Assembly: GCA_017435245.1 (NCBI GenBank)
Contig: JAFSFK010000131.1
Location: forward strand, 1 to 26,311
Source of the DNA: Oscillospiraceae bacterium
GTDB lineage: Bacteria > Bacillota > Clostridia > Oscillospirales > Oscillospiraceae
DNA length: 26,311 nt
Direction of reading: 5' to 3'
Shown here in pieces: positions 24,659 to 26,311 of the stretch (position 1 is the stretch's first letter; the number at the start of each line of letters is the position of its first letter). The notes below the pieces were generated by a model. It was not told the DNA's origin. It did not search any database and saw only the letters and a list, made by a program, of their open reading frames with translations. The position numbers and the translations under genes were made by a program.

Positions 24659-24686
24659 CCGGGAACGGTCGGAAGACCGTTCCCGG
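24659..24686 (-). terminator. Perfect 12-bp hairpin after the upstream surface-protein gene
   Basis: CCGGGAACGGTC and GACCGTTCCCGG flank a GGAA loop, seven bases past the stop at 24694 on the minus strand. There is no T-run on the minus side, so termination strength is uncertain. The rest of the 176-base gap (24518-24693) holds only the ribosome binding site of the next gene; no convincing promoter was seen. Confidence 0.6.
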
Positions 24687-24693
24687 CAGCTTT

Positions 24694-26311
24694 TCAGGAA
24701 GGGATTTCCACAGGAGCTGCGTCTTTGCGCTGTGTTTCGATCACCACATCCATACCCTCGTCCAGAACTGTGATATACAGCACCGTCTCCGTACAGTAGT
24801 AATAGTCGGTGATCACGATCTTGGCTGCTCCGGTACCGGAGAAGGTCAGTATGCCCTGGGTCCAGTCGGCAGTGTTCGCAGCATACGTACCGCCAGCGGT
24901 GCTTTCTTCGCCCACGGGAGATACGAACACCTGAACATTATCGGTGTCGATCGCCACCTCCAGATCTGCCACTGCGGCAAACAGCTCGCCGATGGTCACG
25001 GCAGTGCCGGTAATGTAGCTTTCCGCACCAATGGAATCGAACTTAACTACGGAATCTGCCACCTCTCTGCCCAGGATGGTCACACCGTCAAAGGGATTGG
25101 GTGTGCCGTCGTCATAGATCGGTACATGGTTAACTCCCCAGCCGTAGCCGGTAAACAGCTGATTGAAGGGCAGGTAGATGCGCTGATTATTCTCCTTCAG
25201 AACCGTTTCACCGTTGACCTCTTCTGTTCCGGCACTTTCGTGGGTGTGCTGAACCAGTGTCTCTCCGGACTTAACGATGTGGTAGCAAGTATCGGTAGGC
25301 GTCTTGCCGTCCATCAGAATGAAGTTGCCGGCCTTGGTCCAGTTGCCGTTGGCATCCTGAATCTCAGATACATCCTGAATCTGTGTCAGACGGCTGAACT
25401 GGTGGTCGTGGGTATAGGATGCCAGGGAGTTGGCAACCAGCTCACAGTAGTAGTAATCGTTCCACTCACCAAAGTGAACCGTACAGCCCTCTGCGTGGAA
25501 CTTCTCGGTTTCAGGATAGGTCCTGCCATTTTCATCGGTGTACATATTCTTGTTGGTGCCCACCAGCATACCGCTGTAACGGTACCAGTAGTACTGATAG
25601 TTACCGCAGACATCGTTATATACATCGATCTGAGCTGCCACGTGGCAGTTGGTCATATTGACATGACCCGCTCCACGGAACATACCTACCAGACCGCCGC
25701 AGGCAACATCCCAAGAGCCCCACAGAGCGGTGATCTTGTTGGTGTTGTCGATGGTGATGTTCTCGAAGGTCAGCTTGTAGGTGTCGGGATCGTCGGAATT
25801 GCCGCCGATACCCACGATACCGCCGTTACCGGTGTTGTACACACGGGGATTGCAGTTGGTAATGGCAATGTTTTTAAATTCGGAATTTACCGCAAAGGCT
25901 GCGATAACACCGGTGGGCGTGTGCTCACCGTCGGAGGAGAAGTTGTCCACCCTCAGGTTTTCGATCTTGCCGCCCACCACGTAGCCGAACAGGCCCATAG
26001 CGTCGCTGTAGTAGTTGCCGCTGTAATCGCCCTTGATCTCCCAGGTGTTCTGGTAGAAGTTGGAGATGGTGTGACCCTGGCCGTCGAAGGTTCCCTCAAA
26101 GGAATAGACGGTGCTGTAAAGGTCACCGGTGGTACCGTCAGCGTTCATATCCTCGGTGTAGTAGTAGCCGATGGGGTGGAAGATCTTGCCGGTGTTATTT
26201 CTTTCGGCATCGTTAAGATCGATATCGCCGATCAGCTTGACCGTCTTGCCGGAGAAAGAATCCCGTTCAATGCCCTCTGCCATACCGCCCACGATGGCAC
26301 CGAAGGCTGCC
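24694..26311 (-). CDS. GLUG-type/beta-helix surface protein, 5' end off the right edge
   Basis: The last 538 residues of a larger protein: the frame stays open through base 26311, and the in-frame GTG at 26292 has no ribosome site, so it is internal. The N-terminal part of the fragment has F-H-P-I-G, then F-E-G-T-F-D-G-Q-G-H-T-I-S, G-L-F-G-Y-V-x-G-G-x-I-x-N-L and G-G-L-V-G-M, the GLUG-like pattern of bacterial surface adhesins. The C-terminal ~110 residues look like an Ig-like beta-sandwich domain (G-T-G-A-A-K-I-V-I-T-D-Y-Y-Y-C, then L-Y-I-T-V-L-D). It stops shortly afterwards (P-V-E-I-P-S) with no visible wall anchor. The sequence is tyrosine-rich. Relation to the next gene, 176 bases downstream on the same strand, is probably co-regulation or shared surface function. 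Confidence 0.9.
   Translation of the reverse strand, partial: AAFGAIVGGMAEGIERDSFSGKTVKLIGDIDLNDAERNNTGKIFHPIGYYYTEDMNADGTTGDLYSTVYSFEGTFDGQGHTISNFYQNTWEIKGDYSGNYYSDAMGLFGYVVGGKIENLRVDNFSSDGEHTPTGVIAAFAVNSEFKNIAITNCNPRVYNTGNGGIVGIGGNSDDPDTYKLTFENITIDNTNKITALWGSWDVACGGLVGMFRGAGHVNMTNCHVAAQIDVYNDVCGNYQYYWYRYSGMLVGTNKNMYTDENGRTYPETEKFHAEGCTVHFGEWNDYYYCELVANSLASYTHDHQFSRLTQIQDVSEIQDANGNWTKAGNFILMDGKTPTDTCYHIVKSGETLVQHTHESAGTEEVNGETVLKENNQRIYLPFNQLFTGYGWGVNHVPIYDDGTPNPFDGVTILGREVADSVVKFDSIGAESYITGTAVTIGELFAAVADLEVAIDTDNVQVFVSPVGEESTAGGTYAANTADWTQGILTFSGTGAAKIVITDYYYCTETVLYITVLDEGMDVVIETQRKDAAPVEIPS

Noticed and set aside
26281..26292. GTG at 26292 as the start of the right-edge protein
   Set aside because: The frame continues open to base 26311 with a plausible sequence (A-A-F-G-A-I-V), and no ribosome site precedes the GTG.

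Overview
This window looks like a chromosomal segment from a gut-type Clostridia species, most likely in the Oscillospiraceae/Ruminococcaceae. That is an inference from strong AAGGAGG ribosome binding sites, moderate-to-high GC by eye, very large glycine-rich beta-helix surface proteins, and a clostridial-style lipoprotein peptide transporter. No rRNA, tRNA, phage or integrase gene was seen. Almost everything is on the minus strand; the one clear plus-strand gene is an AraC-type regulator.

Layout. (1) 1-7752: the first 2584 codons of a giant secreted beta-helix protein whose 3' end lies off the left edge. It has a signal peptide, a Thr/Glu/Pro linker, five ~380-396-residue modules that each open with a conserved His/Cys cluster, then a long array of short Gly-Gly repeats. 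(2) 7839-13356: a complete peptide (Opp/Dpp-type) ABC importer operon, permease-permease-ATPase-ATPase-lipoprotein, with a near-consensus sigma-A promoter at 13399-13427. (3) 13527-17140: a three-gene catabolic operon (DapA-superfamily lyase, Ldh2-type dehydrogenase, aldehyde dehydrogenase). A divergent AraC regulator at 17226-18008 faces it, and a 168-bp palindromic repeat element sits inside it.

(4) 18138-21142: response regulator, short-loop histidine kinase, 8-TM membrane protein and 2-TM protein, tightly packed in one operon. (5) 21257-21910: a two-gene operon for a small 11-residue-repeat helical protein and a paralogue of the 2-TM protein. (6) 22009-22318: a 310-bp element with long terminal inverted repeats and nested hairpins, which could be a MITE or a structured RNA. 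(7) 22334-26311: two further secreted beta-helix/GLUG-type surface proteins, the second lacking its N-terminus at the right edge.

Working model (inference): the peptide importer and the lyase/dehydrogenase/aldehyde dehydrogenase genes take up and oxidise an amino-acid- or sugar-acid-derived substrate under AraC control. The two-component operon and its duplicated small membrane proteins look like an envelope-sensing unit, and the large beta-helix proteins are surface or secreted factors. The items most worth follow-up are the 310-bp element, the duplicated 2-TM protein family around the two-component system, the unassigned catabolic operon, and the repeated His/Cys cluster in the giant protein.
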